64,000 nt of DNA from DATFDN01 sp963762525 (GTDB taxonomy: Bacteria > Pseudomonadota > Alphaproteobacteria > Acetobacterales > Acetobacteraceae): contig CAVXKT010000003.1 of assembly GCA_963762525.1 (NCBI GenBank), forward strand, positions 558,001-622,000, in the 5' to 3' direction. Of this stretch, positions 19,896 through 29,406 are shown in pieces. The notes beneath the pieces were generated by a model. It saw only the letters and a program-made list of their open reading frames with translations. It did no database searches and was not told the origin of the DNA. Position 1 is the first letter of the stretch. Every line of letters begins with the position of its first letter. Made by a program: the position numbers and the translations under genes.

Positions 19896-20888
19896 GTGAG
19901 CGGGACCCTGGTGACCGGCGCCGCCGGCTTCATCGGCATGAACGTGGCGCGCGCGCTGCTCGCCCGCGGCGAGCGGGTGATCGGGGTGGACAACCTGAAC
20001 GCCTACTACGACCCGCGCCTGAAGGCGGCGCGGCTGGCGCAACTTGCGCATCCGGCCTTCACCTTCCATCGCCTCGACATCGCCGATCGCGATGCGATGG
20101 CGGCGCTGGTCGGCGCCGAGCCGGGGATCGAGGGCATCGTGCATCTGGCGGCGCAGGCCGGGGTGCGGCACTCGATGGTCGATCCGTTCGCCTACGTGCA
20201 GTCGAACGTGATGGGGCATCTGGTGGTGCAGGAGACGGCGCGTCGTCTGCCGGGCCTTCGGCACCTGGTCTATGCCAGCTCGTCTTCGGTCTATGGCACC
20301 AATGCGGTGCCGTTCCGCGAGGCCGACCGGGTGGACACGCCGCTTTCGGTCTATGCGGCGACGAAGCGCGCCGATGAGCTGATGAGCCACGCCTATGCGC
20401 ATCTCTTCGGGTTGCCGCAGACCGGGTTGCGGTTCTTCACCGTCTACGGGCCCTGGGGCCGGCCCGACATGGCCTATTACGGCTTCGCGCGCGCAATCGC
20501 GGCCGGCGAGCCGATCACCGTCTATGACGGCGGGCGGCTGAAACGCGACTTCACCTATATCGACGACATCGTGGCCGGGGTGTTGGGCGCATTGGATCGG
20601 CCGCCCGCGGGCGACGTGCCGGCGCGTATCCTCAATATCGGCAACCATCGCGCCGAGGAGGTGGGCACGCTGGTCGCGCTGTTGGAGCAGGCGCTGGGCC
20701 GGCGCGCAGTGATCCGGGACGCACCCCGCCCGACCGCCGATGTGACGGCGACGTTCGCCGACGTCGAGGCGATCGCGACGCTCACCGGGTTCGCCGCTTC
20801 CACCTCGCTCGCCGAGGGGATCCCGCGCTTCGCCGCCTGGTTTCGCGATTACCATGGCATTGCGAATCGCGGCCAAGGAGAGGGTTGA
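19896..20888 (+). CDS. NAD-dependent sugar epimerase, probably UDP-glucuronate 4-epimerase
   Basis: 330-aa extended short-chain dehydrogenase. The NAD motif is TLVTGAAGFIGMNVARALL. The catalytic triad is carried by YASSSSVYG and YAATK. The substrate segment LRFFTVYGPWGRPDMAYY, then LKRDFTYIDDIV, is characteristic of UDP-glucuronate 4-epimerases (LpsL/Cap1J group). It would supply UDP-galacturonate for surface polysaccharide, which suits the glycosyltransferases upstream. The start is taken as GTG 19896, immediately before the Rossmann strand; the upstream part of the open frame is not conserved. The last codons overlap the predicted -35 of the rRNA promoter. Confidence 0.9.
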   Translation: MSGTLVTGAAGFIGMNVARALLARGERVIGVDNLNAYYDPRLKAARLAQLAHPAFTFHRLDIADRDAMAALVGAEPGIEGIVHLAAQAGVRHSMVDPFAYVQSNVMGHLVVQETARRLPGLRHLVYASSSSVYGTNAVPFREADRVDTPLSVYAATKRADELMSHAYAHLFGLPQTGLRFFTVYGPWGRPDMAYYGFARAIAAGEPITVYDGGRLKRDFTYIDDIVAGVLGALDRPPAGDVPARILNIGNHRAEEVGTLVALLEQALGRRAVIRDAPRPTADVTATFADVEAIATLTGFAASTSLAEGIPRFAAWFRDYHGIANRGQGEG

Positions 20889-20913
20889 CCGCCATCGACG
20901 GGAGGCTTAGATA
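20885..20913 (+). promoter_or_regulatory. Putative main rRNA promoter P1
   Basis: TTGACC (20885-20890), a 17-base spacer and TAGATA (20908-20913) form a sigma70-like promoter. It is placed upstream of the 16S processing stem (20973-20993), as an rRNA promoter must be. The -10 lies in the loop of a perfect 8-bp hairpin (CGGGAGGC at 20899 pairing with GCCTCCCG at 20917). That hairpin could alternatively act as a weak terminator for the epimerase gene, but it has no T-tract. Confidence 0.5.
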
Positions 20914-20951
20914 CCCGCCTCCCGACGCGGGCTTTGGTTTGCGTCTGTTCC

Positions 20952-20980
20952 TTGACAATTGCATGATGATGGAAGGGATA
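20952..20980 (+). promoter_or_regulatory. Possible second rRNA promoter P2
   Basis: A perfect -35 TTGACA at 20952-20957, then a 17-base spacer and a poor -10 (GGGATA, 20975-20980). Transcripts from it would start near 20988, inside the left arm of the 16S processing stem, and lose part of that stem. For that reason P1 is preferred as the main promoter. Confidence 0.3.
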
Positions 20981-20993
20981 CGTTGGCGGCGTC
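20973..20993 (+). other. 16S pre-rRNA processing stem, left arm
   Basis: These 21 bases (AAGGGATACG, then TTGGCGGCGTC) can pair with 22856-22876 after the 16S gene: 19 Watson-Crick pairs and 2 G-U pairs. Leader and trailer complementarity of this kind forms the RNase III substrate that releases pre-16S. Confidence 0.75.
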
Positions 20994-21096
20994 CCTGCTG
21001 CGGGGTTTTGGTTTGCTCTGCGGGGTTGGTTTGGGCGGTCTGGTTCGGTTCGGGCTGTTTCGTCGGGCCTTTGGGCGTTCGTTGATGTATTTTGGC

Positions 21097-21132
21097 TATG
21101 TTGACGGAAACGTTGACGGATATGTTGACGGA
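21097..21132 (+). repeat. Three 12-bp tandem repeats in the rRNA leader
   Basis: Three consecutive units of the form TATGTTGACGGA, AACGTTGACGGA, TATGTTGACGGA lie about 105 bases before the 16S 5' end. They share the GTTGACGGA core. The role is unknown. They lie in the transcribed leader, so they are unlikely to be promoter elements for P1. A typical boxA antitermination motif was not recognised in the leader. Confidence 0.7.
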
Positions 21133-21236
21133 GGCTTGTGAGGTTGGGCTTTTTTCGGCGTGCGGATGCGCGCCGGGGGGGCTGACGGAGGAGTTCGGAT
21201 CGTTGTTCGGAAGCCGCGCTTTTGGGCGCGGCGGCT

Positions 21237-22751
<1,515 letters not shown>

Positions 22752-22855
22752 AAGGATCCGCCCTGACTTGTCGGCCGCCCATCATTGGATGGCGGCCGGC
22801 GCTCGGGGCGGGGTTGTCGCGGTGTTCGGCCGCGACGGGCCGGCCGAGACCGACC

Positions 22856-22876
22856 GGCGCCGCCAGCGTATCCCTT
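22856..22876 (+). other. 16S pre-rRNA processing stem, right arm
   Basis: Pairs with 20973-20993 over 21 positions (2 G-U). It begins 106 bases after the mature 16S 3' end. Confidence 0.75.
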
Positions 22877-22879
22877 TCT

Positions 22880-22996
22880 CAGTGCTCAGTGGCCGGTGGC
22901 CGGGGATCAGACCGGGGATCAGAGGAGTAGGGATCAGAGAAGTCTGGTCCCTGATTCCTGATCACTGGTCCCTGATCACTGGTTCCCTGATCCGGG
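22880..22996 (+). repeat. Degenerate CAGTG/GGGATCAG repeats in the 16S-tRNA-Ile spacer
   Basis: The spacer holds CTCAGTGCTCAGTGGCC, two copies of CGGGGATCAG, then GGGATCAGAG. These are followed by complementary units (TCCCTGATTCCTGATCACTGG, TCCCTGATCACTGG and TCCCTGATCC). The two halves can fold into hairpins. The units belong to the same family as the spacer repeats around the 23S gene. Confidence 0.7.
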
Positions 22997-23014
22997 TTCC
23001 CGGCAACTGGTTCG

Positions 23015-23088
<74 letters not shown>

Positions 23089-23090
23089 TT

Positions 23091-23124
23091 ATTCAGTTGT
23101 CAGTTGTCAGTTGTCAGTGGCCAG
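23091..23124 (+). repeat. TCAGTTGTCAGT tandem array between the spacer tRNAs
   Basis: Four units of the heptamer TCAGTTG with a final GTGGCCAG. The first 20 or so bases are the same sequence as the left end of the inverted repeat that bounds the 23S intervening sequence at 24731. No complementary right end was found next to it. Confidence 0.8.
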
Positions 23125-23178
23125 AAAGAACGTCGGAAGACCGGCGAAAGTCGGAAGACTAATTCGGCGACTGTTTCC

Positions 23179-23251
23179 GGGGACGTAGCTCAGCTGGGAG
23201 AGCGCCTGCTTTGCAAGCAGGGGGTCGTCGGTTCGAGTCCGATCGTCTCCA
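23179..23251 (+). tRNA. tRNA-Ala (TGC)
   Basis: 73 nt, anticodon TGC (CTTTGCAAG), acceptor stem GGGGACG/CGTCTCC, GGTTCGAGTCC T-arm; CCA is not encoded. Second spacer tRNA of the rRNA operon. Confidence 0.97.
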
Positions 23252-23256
23252 GGTCG

Positions 23257-23291
23257 GGGATCAGGGATCAGGGATCAGGGATCAGGGATCA
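23257..23291 (+). repeat. Five tandem GGGATCA heptamers
   Basis: A perfect (GGGATCA)x5 array starts 5 bases after tRNA-Ala. It is followed by a GGTCACTGGCCACTGGTCC segment. Complementary CTGATCACTGGTCACCGACC and CTGATCCCC segments lie at about 26924-26954, after the 23S gene. The array may therefore extend the 23S precursor stem. Confidence 0.8.
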
Positions 23292-23355
23292 GGAGGTTTC
23301 TGGTCACTGGCCACTGGTCCACTGGGCCACGGGTTAGTTCTTTTGCATGGTAAAT

Positions 23356-23371
23356 CAGGTTTTGGTGCGTC
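23356..23371 (+). other. 23S pre-rRNA processing stem, left arm
   Basis: CAGGTTTTGGTGCGTC is the exact reverse complement of 26897-26912 downstream of the 23S gene. The two arms enclose 23S and give a 16-bp stem expected to be cut by RNase III. Confidence 0.75.
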
Positions 23372-23706
23372 CCCGGACGCTTGGCCGTCATGTCTGACCG
23401 CGCTTCGGCGCCGGCGGCTCGGATTTCGGGGATGCGTGTGTGAAGAGGGGAGCCGTTCCTTCGGGGGATGGTTCCCGTGCATGGACCGGAGGCGGCGCGG
23501 GTTGATCCGGCGCCGATCCGGTGAGGGCGCGCGGTTGGGCGCGCCAAGGGCATTCGGTGGATGCCTTGGCACCAGGAGGCGATGAAGGACGTGGCACGCT
23601 GCGCAAAGCCACGGGGAGCCGCGAGCAGGCGTTGATCCGTGGATGTCCGAATGGGGCAACCCACCCCTTTGGGGTATCGGGCGCCGAATTCATAGGCGTT
23701 CGAGGC

Positions 23707-23743
<37 letters not shown>

Positions 23744-23957
23744 ACAGACATCAACATGAGATTCCGCGAGTAGTGGCGAGCGAAAGCGGATCGGGCCAGT
23801 GGTCTTCCGACATGAAGCCGAACGATCTGGAAGGGTCGGCCGCAGCGGGTGAGAGCCCCGTAGGCGTCGGTGTCGGGAGATCCTTGAGTAGGGCGGGACA
23901 CGTGCAATCCTGCCTGAAGACGGGGGGACCACCCTCCAAGCCTGCATACTCCCTGGT

Positions 23958-23997
<40 letters not shown>

Positions 23998-24612
23998 CAC
24001 CCCGCGAGGGGAGTGAAACAGACCTGAAACCGGATGCCTACAAGCAGTCGGAGCCATCGCCCTGCGCAAGCATCGGCGTGTGGTGACGGCGTACCTTTTG
24101 TATAATGGGTCAGCGAGTTGCCGTTCGCGGCGAGCTTAAGCCGTTAGGCGTAGGCGCAGCGAAAGCGAGTCTGAAACGGGCGTAGTTTCGTCGTGCTCGC
24201 ACGACGGGGCGTTTCAGTCGCGGGCGGCAGACCCGAAACCGAGTGATCTAGCCATGGCCAGGCTGAAGGTGGGGTAACACCCACTGGAGGGCCGGACCCA
24301 CGCCTGTTGAAAAAGTCGGGGATGAGCTGTGGCTAGGGGTGAAAGGCCAATCAAACTCGGAAATAGCTGGTTCTCCGCGAAATCTATTGAGGTAGATCGT
24401 CGCGCGTTGACTGCCGGGGGTAGAGCACCGGATGGGCTAGGGGGGCCCAAAGCCTTACCAAACCTAACCGAACTCCGAATACCGGCAAGTCCGAGCGCGG
24501 CAGCCAGACGGCGGGTGCTAAGGTCCGTCGTCGAGAGGGAAACAGCCCAGACCACCAGCTAAGGTCCCGAAATCGCGGCTAAGTGGGAAAGGATGTGGGA
24601 ATTCCAAAACAA

Positions 24613-24670
<58 letters not shown>

Positions 24671-24730
24671 TAATCAAGAAATCCCGCGCCGAAAATGTAA
24701 CGGGGCTCAAGCCGCGTACCGAAGCTGTGG

Positions 24731-25187
24731 AATCAGTTGTCAGTTGTCAGTTTTCAGTTGGTCAGACGGGAAGTGGACGTGATGGCCGGCGATGTATGGG
24801 CGTTGAAGGTGTTTCAGCGCGCTTATCGGCTGTCGCTGGAGGTGCATCGGGTCAGCCTCGGCTGGCCGATTGTCGAGCAGCACGGCGGTAGCAGCACGGC
24901 GGTATCGGCGATCAGTTGCGGCGGGCATCGAAGTCGGTCTGTGCGCTCCTGGTGGAGGGCGCGGGCCGGCAACCCGGGTCGGACGCGGAGTTCCGGCGCT
25001 ATGGGACGATGGCGATCGGCTCGGCGGACGAGGCGCGGTTGTGGTGCGTCTATGCCGCCGACCTGGCGCTGACGCCCGCCGAGACGGCATCCGCATGGCG
25101 CGAAGAGCTCGTGGAGATCGCGCGCATGCTGCAAGGTCTGCGCAGCCACTTGTCTGGACACTGAAAACTGACAACTGACAACTGATT
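24731..25187 (+). other. Intervening sequence (IVS) in 23S rRNA helix 45
   Basis: The 23S sequence follows the E. coli gene up to GAAGCTGTGG (24730) and resumes at GGTAGCGGAGCG (25188). Between them 457 nt replace the loop of helix 45, a classic IVS site. The ends are a perfect 28-bp inverted repeat: 24731-24758 starts AATCAGTTGTCAG and 25160-25187 ends CAACTGATT. In RNA this forms a long duplex that RNase III should cut, giving a 23S made of two pieces. The interior carries an S23-type ORF, now frameshifted. Confidence 0.9.
24782..25164 (+). pseudogene. 23S rRNA IVS protein (S23 four-helix-bundle family), disrupted by a 14-bp duplication
   Basis: The N-terminal half from ATG 24782 reads GDVWALKVFQRAYRLSLEVHR. 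The C-terminal half, in a different frame, reads QLRRASKSVCALLVEGAGR, EFRRYGTMAIGSADEARLWC, and YAADLALTPAETASAWREEL, ending at 25164 in LSGH. Both match the S23/avd-like four-helix-bundle family commonly encoded inside 23S IVSs. Bases 24876-24889 (AGCAGCACGGCGGT) are exactly duplicated at 24890-24903. Removing one copy joins the halves as VEQHGGIGDQLRRASKS, giving a protein of about 122 aa. The stop codon lies inside the right inverted repeat. The gene is therefore a recent pseudogene, if the duplication is real. Confidence 0.85.
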
Positions 25188-25723
25188 GGTAGCGGAGCGT
25201 TGCCTAGGCCGGTGAAGCCGTGCGCGCGAGCGGCGGTGGAGGTATGGCAAGTGCGCATGCTGACATGAGTAGCGACAAACGGAGTGCGAAACTCCGTCGC
25301 CGAAAGTCCAAGGGTTCCTGCGCAAGGTTAATCCGCGCAGGGTGAGCCGGCCCCTAAGGCGAGGGCGAGAGCCGTAGTCGATGGGAACCAGGTCAACATT
25401 CCTGGGCCTGCTGGAAGTGACGCCCGCCGATCTCGTGTTCCGGCTTAACGGATTGCCGGGGCTGGGAGGGCGGTCCGGGAAACAGCTCCGGCATAGAGAC
25501 CGTACCCGAAACCGACACAGGTGGACTGGTAGAGCATACCCAGGCGCTTGAGAGAACGATGCCGAAGGAACTAGGCAAATTGCTCGCGTAACTTCGGGAT
25601 AAGCGAGACCCGCCGGCGGGCAACCGGGGGCGGGTGGCACAGAAGAGGGGGTAGCGACTGTTTAGTAAAAACACAGGGCTCTGCGAAGTCGCGAGACGAC
25701 GTATAGGGTCTGACGCCTGCCCG

Positions 25724-25853
<130 letters not shown>

Positions 25854-26108
25854 CGACTTCCCCGCTGTCTCCGGCATCGGCTCAGCGAAATTGAATTCCC
25901 CGTGAAGATGCGGGGTTCCCGCGGTCAGACGGAAAGACCCTATGAACCTTTACTGCAGCTTTGCAGTGGCATCAGAAGGGCTCTGTGTAGGATAGGTGGG
26001 AGGCATCGAAGCCGGGGCGCCAGCCTTGGTGGAGCCGACCTTGAAATACCACCCTGAGCCCTTTTGCTGTCTCACCGCGACCGGTCAGCCCGGTCCGGGA
26101 CCCTGCAT

Positions 26109-26139
<31 letters not shown>

Positions 26140-26281
26140 CAAAAGGTAACGGAGGCGCGCGATGGTGGGCTCAGGCCGGTCGGACATCGGTCGCTGCGTG
26201 CAATGGCATAAGCCCGCCTGACTGCGAGAGCGACGGCTCGAGCAGAGACGAAAGTCGGCCATAGTGATCCGGTGGTCCCGG

Positions 26282-26317
<36 letters not shown>

Positions 26318-26349
26318 TAGGGATAACAGGCTGATCTCCCCCAAGAGTC

Positions 26350-26396
<47 letters not shown>

Positions 26397-26408
26397 CGGG
26401 GCTGGAGC

Positions 26409-26462
<54 letters not shown>

Positions 26463-26609
26463 GAACGTCGTGAGACAGTTCGGTCCCTATCTGCCGCGGG
26501 TGCAGGAGACTTGCGAGGCGCCGTCCCCAGTACCGAGAGGACCGGGACGGACGCACCTCTGGTGCACCGGTTGTCGCGCCAGCGGCACCGCCGGGTAGCT
26601 ATGTGCGGA

Positions 26610-26641
<32 letters not shown>

Positions 26642-26802
26642 ACCCTCCTCAAAACCAGGTCTCCACGGGGGCCACCCCGAGAGGGCCGTGACAGACCATC
26701 ACGTCGATAGGCCGGAGGTGCAGGCGCGGTAACGCGCACAGCCGACCGGTCCTAATCGCCCGAAAGCCCCAACCACAACGCCCGCCCATGCACGGCAATC
26801 AT

Positions 26803-26823
26803 CCCCCGGATCAAGTCCGGGGG
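26803..26823 (+). repeat. Palindromic repeat copy 1 (CCCCCGGA arms, TCAAG loop)
   Basis: Perfect 8-bp arms CCCCCGGA and TCCGGGGG around TCAAG, followed by CAGG. Two related copies are at 27102 and 27224. Such short palindromes are common intergenic repeats in alphaproteobacteria. Confidence 0.8.
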
Positions 26824-26832
26824 CAGGCTCCC

Positions 26833-26876
26833 GGTCAGTTGTCAGTGACCAGGAATCAGTGGCCAGGGATCAGTGA
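26833..26876 (+). repeat. TCAGTTGTCAGTG / ATCAGTGGCCAG repeats in the 23S-5S spacer
   Basis: A TCAGTTGTCAGTGACCAGG unit is followed by AATCAGTGGCCAGG and GATCAGTGACC. These are the same family as the repeats at 23091, 23257 and the IVS ends. Confidence 0.75.
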
Positions 26877-26896
26877 CCCCGACCTCTCCCCACACC

Positions 26897-26912
26897 GACG
26901 CACCAAAACCTG
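26897..26912 (+). other. 23S pre-rRNA processing stem, right arm
   Basis: GACGCACCAAAACCTG is the exact reverse complement of 23356-23371. It lies about 120 bases after the 23S 3' end. Confidence 0.75.
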
Positions 26913-26968
26913 CCGTCCCGGCCCCTGATCACTGGTCACCGACCACTGATCCCCGGCCCGGGCCGGAC

Positions 26969-27086
26969 GACCTGGTGGCCACGGCGGGGAGCCCGCACCC
27001 GATCCCATCCCGAACTCGGCCGTGAAAACCCCCAGCGCCCATGGTACTGCGGCTCAAGCCGCGGGAGAGTAGGTCGCCGCCAGGTC
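26969..27086 (+). rRNA. rrf: 5S ribosomal RNA
   Basis: About 118 nt. Terminal helix GACCTGGTGGCC pairs with GGTCGCCGCCAGGTC. Internal landmarks are CCCGATCCCATCCCGAACTCG and GCGCCCATGGTACTG. It is placed 195 bases after 23S, as expected for the operon. Confidence 0.95.
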
Positions 27087-27101
27087 CTCCCGCCCGTCCA
27101 C

Positions 27102-27121
27102 CCCCCGATCAAGTTCGGGGG
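27102..27121 (+). repeat. Palindromic repeat copy 2
   Basis: CCCCCGA and TCGGGGG arms around TCAAGT, followed by CAGGCC as after copy 1. It lies 15 bases after 5S. It could serve as a weak hairpin terminator, but there is no T-tract. Confidence 0.7.
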
Positions 27122-27137
27122 CAGGCCACATCACCCG

Positions 27138-27178
<41 letters not shown>

Positions 27179-27223
27179 GTCGAGAGACCCGGCGAGCGGC
27201 GCGAGACGATGGTCGAACAACGC

Positions 27224-27242
27224 CCCCGGACTTGATCCGGGG
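27224..27242 (+). repeat. Palindromic repeat copy 3 (inverted orientation)
   Basis: CCCCGGA and TCCGGGG arms around CTTGA, the reverse complement of the loop in copies 1 and 2. It immediately precedes tRNA-fMet. Confidence 0.75.
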
Positions 27243-27260
27243 ACCCACCAACATCACCCA

Positions 27261-27337
<77 letters not shown>

Positions 27338-27378
27338 GCTCTACCGAACGCACGAACGCCGGCACCCCGATGGGAATA

Positions 27379-28101
27379 TCACTGGCCGCGCTCGACGGCA
27401 TCGGCGAGTGCCGCCAGGGTATTGAAGCGATAATCCCAGCGCACGCCGGCGGGCGCAGGGACTGTTGCCCCCCAACCGGGGGCGCCGGCGCGACGATCGA
27501 TCCAGGCCGAGGCAAGGCCTGCGGCATTGGCAGGGGCATGGTCGTGAAACAGGCTCTGCGCGACGTGCAGCAGGTGCGCGCGCGATATGCCGCGCTCGGC
27601 AAGACGATCGATCATGAAGTCGAAATTGCGCCGGTCGGGCTTGTATGAACCGACGTCCTGGGCGGTGAACACGGCATCGAAGGCAACGCCGAGGCGGGGC
27701 AGGGTGCGCGCGAAGCTGGCGCGATCGACATTGGACAGGATCACCAACCGGCATCGCCGCTGGAGCCGGCGCAGCGCCTCCGGCGTATCGGCAAAGGCGG
27801 GCCAATCGCCGATGCTGGCGCCGAAGCTTCGCGCCGCCTCGGCATCCGGGGGAATGTTCCACTGAGCCGCCAGACGGCGGTGCACCTCTGCGAGCACATC
27901 GGAGTAGAGCAGGGCGGGCGTCGCCGCCTGTAGCTCAAATTCAATACGAGCAAACTCGGCCAAGCCGGCTTCGCGGTCGAGCGGTATGGTGCGGAGCGAG
28001 CGCAGTGGTTGCAGCGCCGCCCAGATGCCGCTCTCCCAGTTGATCAGCGTCCCGTAGCAATCGAAGGAAAGTGCGGCGAAATCGGCGAGCCTCATTTCCA
28101 T
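27379..28101 (-). CDS. HAD hydrolase, haloacid dehalogenase type II-like
   Basis: 240 aa. Motif I is ALSFDCYGTLINWESG with the nucleophile in FDCYGT, motif II LVILSNVD, motif III VGSYKPDRRNF, and motif IV the HVAQSLFHDHAPA segment. This matches the 2-haloacid dehalogenase type II group. Many members of that group are phosphatases or of unknown substrate, so dehalogenation is not implied. The start is MEMRLADF; an alternative Met is 3 codons later. The start overlaps the otsB stop by 10 bases, so the two are probably co-transcribed. Confidence 0.85.
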   Translation of the reverse strand: MEMRLADFAALSFDCYGTLINWESGIWAALQPLRSLRTIPLDREAGLAEFARIEFELQAATPALLYSDVLAEVHRRLAAQWNIPPDAEAARSFGASIGDWPAFADTPEALRRLQRRCRLVILSNVDRASFARTLPRLGVAFDAVFTAQDVGSYKPDRRNFDFMIDRLAERGISRAHLLHVAQSLFHDHAPANAAGLASAWIDRRAGAPGWGATVPAPAGVRWDYRFNTLAALADAVERGQ

Positions 28102-28817
28102 CCCCCCTGCGCCGCCACGCCTGAGAGCCAGGCGCGCACCCCGGCCGCATCGCCGAAAACCTCGGCGACCAGCAAACCGGCGCCGCCCATCGCATCGGCG
28201 GCGCGGATGGCGTCATGGTCGGTGACGTCGTCGCCGATGAAAACCGGCAGCCGCCCGGTGAAGGGCGGACGTGCCATCAGTGCGGCGACTGCCTTGCCCT
28301 TATCGGCGCCGCGCGGGCGCACCTCCCAGGCCATGTTGCCGTCCAGCAGCTCGAACCCGGGCGACGTCGCCAACAAGCCGCGCAGCAGCGTGCCGAATTC
28401 CGGCCCGGCCGTCGGTGCACCGCGATAGTGCAGCACGAAGCCGCGCGCCTTGCGCTCCACCCGCGCGCCCGGATGCGCCGCCGCCGCCCGCTCGGCCGCG
28501 CCAATCCATGCCTCCGGAGGCGCTGGCAATTCCGGGCGCTCGACGGCCGCACCGGGGGTGTGGCGAATGGCGCCGCCGTGCTCGCCGGCCACCGCCTGCG
28601 GCGCGTCGCCGAGCAGCGCGTCCACCGGTCCGATCGCGCGCCCGCTGATGACGCCGAGCGCGCCGCCGAGCGCGGGCTTGAGCGTGCGCAGGTCGGCCAG
28701 CAAGGTGTCCGGCACCACAACCGTCTCGGGGGTCGGCGCGAAATCGAGCAAGGTGCCGTCAATATCCAACAGCAGCGCCGATTGGGCGAAGGGCGGCAGC
28801 TTGCTCAGGGCCGGCAT
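28092..28817 (-). CDS. otsB: Trehalose-6-phosphate phosphatase
   Basis: 241-aa HAD-superfamily phosphatase that converts trehalose 6-phosphate to trehalose. The nucleophile motif is LLLDIDGTLLDFAPTPE. Family segments include VISGRAIGPVDALLG, VAGEHGGAIRH, and NMAWEVRPRGADKGKAVAAL. The C-terminal metal motif is PVFIGDDVTDHDAI. otsA is not in this window. The gene overlaps the DUF2155 gene upstream by 13 bases and the HAD gene downstream by 10, giving a tight minus-strand operon. Confidence 0.92.
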   Translation of the reverse strand: MPALSKLPPFAQSALLLDIDGTLLDFAPTPETVVVPDTLLADLRTLKPALGGALGVISGRAIGPVDALLGDAPQAVAGEHGGAIRHTPGAAVERPELPAPPEAWIGAAERAAAAHPGARVERKARGFVLHYRGAPTAGPEFGTLLRGLLATSPGFELLDGNMAWEVRPRGADKGKAVAALMARPPFTGRLPVFIGDDVTDHDAIRAADAMGGAGLLVAEVFGDAAGVRAWLSGVAAQGGWK

Positions 28818-29197
28818 CGGAGCACCCGCACGTCATAAACCGGACTTTGCAGCATTCCCAGCCACGGCTCGTCGGCCAGCATCCAGCCGCGGAACCCCGC
28901 CTCTTCCGGGTTGGTGTTGGTGATGGCGAGAAGGGCGGCCGCGTCTTCCGGCTGGTCCGGCGGGCGAATCCGGCAGGACTGCAGCGCAATGGTCATCGCC
29001 CCGACCTCCACCGACTGGCCGACCCGCAGCGTGAGCGTTCGGCTGACCGCGTCCACCTTGTCCAGAACCTCCAACTCCGCCGCGCTGCGCGGCAACCAGC
29101 CTTCGATCGCGTCGGGGGCGGGTGGGGGCGGCGCCGGCTGTGCAAAGCCGAGGACGGGCGCGAAGCAGAGTGTCGCAACCAGCAACCGCCCGCTCAT
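28805..29197 (-). CDS. DUF2155 domain-containing exported protein
   Basis: 130 aa. It has a signal peptide (GRLLVATLCFAPVLGFAQP), a proline-rich linker, and then the DUF2155 domain: AELEVLDKVDAVSRTLTLRV, GAMTIALQSCRIRPPDQPED, and GWMLADEPWLGMLQSPVYDV. In Rhodospirillales this gene follows mlaD, and the same order is present here. Function is unknown; it is probably periplasmic. The start ATG 29197 overlaps the end of the small upstream gene by 4 bases. The longer open frame is a shadow created by the mlaD frameshift. Confidence 0.88.
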   Translation of the reverse strand: MSGRLLVATLCFAPVLGFAQPAPPPPAPDAIEGWLPRSAAELEVLDKVDAVSRTLTLRVGQSVEVGAMTIALQSCRIRPPDQPEDAAALLAITNTNPEEAGFRGWMLADEPWLGMLQSPVYDVRVLRCRP

Positions 29198-29406
29198 CGC
29201 TTCGGGCTCTCCAGCCCGGCCACCATCGCCGAAAGGATGCGGCGCAATGCCGCCTCGTCCACGCCCATAAGAATAGCGTCCTCGAAGGCGTCCTGTAGCG
29301 CCTGCGCCAGCTCGGCGTGGTTCTCCGACAGCATCTTGAGCTTCTCGCGGCAGGCGACCGGTGCGCCGTCGGAGCCGGGCCAAACATCGGGCGGCGGGGG
29401 GATCAC
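29194..29406 (-). CDS. Conserved small protein between mlaD and the DUF2155 gene
   Basis: 70 aa, GTG start. It is helical and acidic in the middle (REKLKMLSENHAELAQALQD, AFEDAILMGVDEAALRRIL), with no signal or membrane segment. Its GTG overlaps the restored mlaD stop (GTGA), and its stop overlaps the DUF2155 ATG. This coupling supports a real gene. No function is recognised; association with the Mla or NDUFA12 neighbours is inference from context. Confidence 0.65.
   Translation of the reverse strand: MIPPPPDVWPGSDGAPVACREKLKMLSENHAELAQALQDAFEDAILMGVDEAALRRILSAMVAGLESPKR

Noticed and set aside
20899..20924. Perfect 8-bp hairpin after the epimerase gene, terminator-like
   Set aside because: No T-tract follows, and the TAGATA -10 of the best rRNA promoter lies in its loop, so it is described with the promoter and not listed as a terminator.
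23257..23291. GGGATCA array as a possible CRISPR or phase-variable tract
   Set aside because: The units are contiguous 7-mers without spacers and lie in an rRNA spacer, not in or before a coding region.
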